A stretch of 7,448 bases of DNA from an uncultured Eubacteriales bacterium (lineage in GTDB: Bacteria > Bacillota > Clostridia > Oscillospirales > Oscillospiraceae), in contig UQQF01000072.1 in assembly GCA_900543085.1 (NCBI GenBank), positions 1 through 7,448 of the forward strand, given 5' to 3'. The translations under genes and the position numbers were made by a program. How positions within the stretch are numbered: the stretch's first letter is position 1; the number at the start of each line of letters is the position of its first letter. The notes beneath the pieces were generated by a model. It was not told the DNA's origin. It searched no databases and saw nothing but the letters and a program-made list of their open reading frames with translations. This document shows positions 5,293 through 7,448 of the stretch, piece by piece.

Positions 5293-6897
5293 ATGTCTTT
5301 TCCCTTTGACGTTTCAACATACCGCACATGCTCGCGCAGGCGCGTCGTGTTCGCGCGCGGCGGCATGGTCTGCTCCAGCCAGCCCCTGGCCGCCCAGGCG
5401 GGACTGGACGTGCTGCGCCGCGGCGGCAACGCGGTGGACGCCGCGATAGCCACCGCCGCCGCGCTCACGGTAGTGGAGCCGACCTCCAACGGCGTGGGCG
5501 GAGATGCCTTTGCTCAGATCTGGATGGACGGCCGGCTCTACGGCCTGAACAGCTCCGGCCCGGCCTGCGCGCTGGCGGACGCGGACTACCTCCGCTCGCA
5601 CTTCGGCGCGGTGCCGGAGGAGGGCTGGTACTCCGTGAACGTGCCGGGCATCCCCGCGGCATGGGCGGAGGCCAGCCGCAAATTCGGCCGTCTCCCCTTC
5701 CCGGAGCTTTTCACCAGCGCCATAAGCTACGCCGAGGGCGGCTACCCCGTCGCCCCTGTCGTGGCGGAGCTGTGGCGCGAGGACTTCCGGCGCTTCCACC
5801 CGCTCAGGAACGAGCAGGTCTTCAAGCCCTGGTTTGAAAACTTCGCGCCGGAGGGCGCCCCGCCCAAGGCCGGCGAAACAGTCCTGCTCCCGCACCTGGC
5901 CGGCACGCTCCGCGAGCTGGCGGCCAGCGGCTGCGAGAGCTTCTACCGCGGCGAGCTGGCGCAAAAAATCGACGACTGGAGCCGCCGCTCCGGCGGCTGG
6001 CTGCGCGCCGACGACCTGGCCGCCTTCCGCCCGGAGTGGGTGGAGCCCATCGGCGTGGACTACCGCGGCTATCGGGTCTGGGAGCTGCCGCCCAACGGCC
6101 ACGGCCTGGTCGTGCTCATGACGCTCGGCATACTCTCCGGCTTCGACCGGCTCGACGGCGGCGTCGAGAGCGTGCACCGCGCCATCGAGGCGATGAAGCT
6201 GGCCTACGCCGACGGCAAGCGCTACATAGCCGACCGGCGGTACATGCCCTGCAGCGCCGAGCAGCTGCTGGACGCCGGCTATCTCGAGTCCCGCCGCGCG
6301 CTGATAGGCCGCAGCGCACTGGAGCCTATGCCCGGCTCGCCGGACTGCGGCGGCACGGTGTACTTCTGCACCGCCGACCGCGACGGGAACATGGTCAGCT
6401 GGATACAGTCCAACTACAACGGCTTCGGCTCCGGCGTGGTGGTGCCGGGCACGGGCATAGCGCTGCACAACCGCGGCTGCAACTTCAGCCTCGACCCCGC
6501 CTCGCCCAACTGCCTCGCCCCCGGCAAGCGCTCCTATCACACGATAATCCCCGGCTTCCTCACCAAGGACGGCCGGGCGGTGGGTCCCTTCGGCGTCATG
6601 GGTGCGTTCATGCAGCCGCAGGGGCACGTGCAGGCGCTGATAAACATGCTCGACCTGGGCATGAACCCGCAGGAGGCGCTGGACGCGCCGCGCTGGCAGT
6701 GGACGGGCGGCAGGCGCATCGAGTTCGAGAACAGCTTCCCCGCGGACACCGTCTCAGCCCTGGCCGCGCGCGGCCACAACGTCGACGGCGGGGACAGCAT
6801 AAACTTCGGCCGCGGCCAGATCATCTGGCGCGACGACGCCGGCACGCTCTGCGGCGCCACCGAGCCGCGCGCCGACGGCGGCATCGCCGCGTACTGA
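5293..6897 (+). CDS. ywrD: Gamma-glutamyltransferase-like Ntn hydrolase, YwrD type
   Basis: This 534-residue protein belongs to the gamma-glutamyltransferase family, whose precursors cut themselves before a threonine that then serves as the nucleophile. Here that residue is T355 in GGTVYF (353-358), followed by DGNMVSW and the GFGSGVVVPGTGI block. The N-terminal core QPLAAQAGLDVLRRGGNAVD (30-49) and VVEPTSNGVGGDAF (60-73) is typical. It resembles B. subtilis YwrD more than E. coli Ggt. The DFREMAP-like segment that supplies the substrate-binding arginine is replaced by LNSSGPA near residues 85-91, and the SPGG-like oxyanion region reads GVMGAFMQPQGH (434-445). There is no signal peptide, so the enzyme is cytoplasmic, unlike classical Ggt. 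It may hydrolyse gamma-glutamyl or simple amide bonds (HpxW, an oxamate amidohydrolase, is a relative), and transpeptidation is doubtful. A GGAGG ribosome site lies 6 bases before the ATG, in the 12-base gap after the nitrilase, so the two genes are surely cotranscribed. Confidence 0.93.
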   Translation: MSFPFDVSTYRTCSRRRVVFARGGMVCSSQPLAAQAGLDVLRRGGNAVDAAIATAAALTVVEPTSNGVGGDAFAQIWMDGRLYGLNSSGPACALADADYLRSHFGAVPEEGWYSVNVPGIPAAWAEASRKFGRLPFPELFTSAISYAEGGYPVAPVVAELWREDFRRFHPLRNEQVFKPWFENFAPEGAPPKAGETVLLPHLAGTLRELAASGCESFYRGELAQKIDDWSRRSGGWLRADDLAAFRPEWVEPIGVDYRGYRVWELPPNGHGLVVLMTLGILSGFDRLDGGVESVHRAIEAMKLAYADGKRYIADRRYMPCSAEQLLDAGYLESRRALIGRSALEPMPGSPDCGGTVYFCTADRDGNMVSWIQSNYNGFGSGVVVPGTGIALHNRGCNFSLDPASPNCLAPGKRSYHTIIPGFLTKDGRAVGPFGVMGAFMQPQGHVQALINMLDLGMNPQEALDAPRWQWTGGRRIEFENSFPADTVSALAARGHNVDGGDSINFGRGQIIWRDDAGTLCGATEPRADGGIAAY

Positions 6898-6955
6898 GCC
6901 GCGCCCGGGAACATTCCCGCCCCTTTACGCGTCACAGAGGCAAAGGAGGGATACC

Positions 6956-7360
6956 ATGCGCAGCAGGAAGAAATACGCGCTCATAGCCGCGGCCTGCGTC
7001 GTGGTCATCGGCGCGGCGCTGCTCATATACGGCGCGCTCGGCCGAAAGCCGTTCAAGGGTCTGGAACCCGGGGAGATAGTCACGGCCAGCGTTACGCTCA
7101 CCCCGCCCGACGTCACGCTCGCGGTGGAGGACACGGGCACGCTCTCGCGGCTGCTCGGCGACCTGGTGGTCTACCGCGGCGCCGGCGACAGCTATCGTGA
7201 CTACGCCGGTCAGGGCGTGAAGTACACTCTCACGCTCGCCGACGGCACGGTGACGGAGGTCACGGCCTTCAACCCCTTCCTCATCATAGACGGCACGGCA
7301 TACAAGACAAAGTACGCCCCGTGCGAGGCGCTCTCCCGCTTCGGCAACGAGCTTGCGTAA
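6956..7360 (+). CDS. Small membrane-anchored protein of unknown function
   Basis: I do not recognise a named family for this 134-residue protein. Basic residues (RSRKK, 2-6) precede one hydrophobic segment (about 7-28), which fits an N-in membrane anchor; C14 is not in a lipobox. The remaining part (about 33-134) would lie outside the cell and looks like one small folded domain: KPFKGLEPGEIVTASVTLTP (31-50), SRLLGDLVVY (64-73), GQGVKYTLTLADGT (85-98), NPFLIIDGTAYKTKY (106-120), and a final CEALSRFGNEL helix (123-133). From memory, very similar domains stand at the C-terminus of some BlaR1-like M56 proteins of clostridia; I could not verify this. The start is well supported by AAAGGAGG (6942-6949), 6 bases before the ATG. 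It lies 58 bases after the YwrD-like gene with no strong terminator, so it is probably in the same operon, though a separate promoter is not excluded. Confidence 0.75.
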   Translation: MRSRKKYALIAAACVVVIGAALLIYGALGRKPFKGLEPGEIVTASVTLTPPDVTLAVEDTGTLSRLLGDLVVYRGAGDSYRDYAGQGVKYTLTLADGTVTEVTAFNPFLIIDGTAYKTKYAPCEALSRFGNELA

Positions 7361-7393
7361 AGCCGCAGCGCGCACGCTAAGCAAACGCGCCCC

Positions 7394-7448
7394 CGTCGTC
7401 GCAAGCTGCATATCCTTCGCTTCGTCGTCGCAAGCTGCATATCCTTCG
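7394..7448. repeat. 29-base-period tandem repeat cut by the window edge
   Basis: Two identical 26-base blocks lie at 7394-7419 and 7423-7448, separated by CTT, which gives a 29-base period. Each contains CGTCGTCGCAAGC followed by TGCATATCCTTCG. The window ends inside the second unit, so further copies are likely but not visible. The unit length is not a multiple of three and the unit has no stop in any frame, so long arrays would make spurious open frames. The repeat starts 33 bases after the stop codon of the small membrane protein. Confidence 0.85.

Noticed and set aside
5314..6627. 437-residue minus-strand open frame opposite the YwrD-like gene
   Set aside because: It is an antisense shadow of a strongly conserved gene, with composition typical of a complement frame and no motif.
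6906..6919. Hairpin CGGGA-ACAT-TCCCG between the YwrD-like gene and the small membrane protein gene as a terminator
   Set aside because: The stem is only 5 bases and is followed by CCCCTTTACG rather than a T-run, so it is at best a weak attenuating or stabilising hairpin.
7210..7440. 76-residue minus-strand open frame beginning in the 29-base repeat
   Set aside because: It starts inside the stop-free repeat and then runs antisense to the small membrane protein gene; the repeat itself produces the open frame.
7394..7448. CRISPR array
   Set aside because: The repeat interval is only 3 bases, so there are no spacers; the structure is a direct tandem repeat and no cas gene is present.

Overview
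The window reads as chromosomal DNA from a GC-rich, Gram-positive anaerobe of the Clostridia (gut Oscillospiraceae-like is my best guess). The evidence is strong AGGAGG-type ribosome sites, a BlaI/BlaR1-type pair of the form common in Firmicutes, a YwrD-like protein, and coding DNA that is very GC-rich beside an AT-richer non-coding left end. The taxon is inference; no rRNA or other marker gene is present.

Left half, minus strand (transcribed right to left from about 4240 to about 115): a three-gene unit. A BlaI/MecI-family repressor (3842-4201) overlaps by 4 bases a BlaR1-like M56 membrane metalloprotease (738-3845), followed after 49 bases by an ElaA-type GNAT acetyltransferase (252-692). 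The unit starts at a near-ideal promoter (TTGACA, 17 bases, TAGACT). Two 17-base dyads of the form GTCTACA-N3-TGTAGTC lie on and just downstream of its -10 box, so self-repression by BlaI is very likely. Two rho-independent terminators lie behind the acetyltransferase gene. The protease carries an unusually large C-terminal extracytoplasmic region of about 720 residues, made of one half-length and two full-length copies of a repeat module. It has no recognisable penicillin-binding domain, so the signal it senses is unlikely to be read in the classical beta-lactam way.

Right half, plus strand: an apparent operon running away from the first. It holds a nitrilase (4357-5280), a cytoplasmic gamma-glutamyltransferase-like Ntn hydrolase of the YwrD type (5293-6897, 12 bases after the nitrilase), and a small membrane-anchored protein of unknown function (6956-7360). 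A nitrilase next to an amide- or gamma-glutamyl-cleaving hydrolase suggests scavenging of a nitrile-bearing amide or peptide and release of ammonia. The substrate is not known.

The extreme right end (7394-7448) holds two identical 26-base blocks spaced 29 bases apart and cut off by the window edge. The 29-base unit has no stop codon in any of the six frames, which is the most puzzling non-coding structure here.

Most individual genes belong to known families. The points that merit a second look are the duplicated sensor region and embedded lipobox of the protease, the nitrilase/YwrD pairing, the small protein whose soluble domain resembles the C-termini of some BlaR1-like proteins, and the 29-base repeat.
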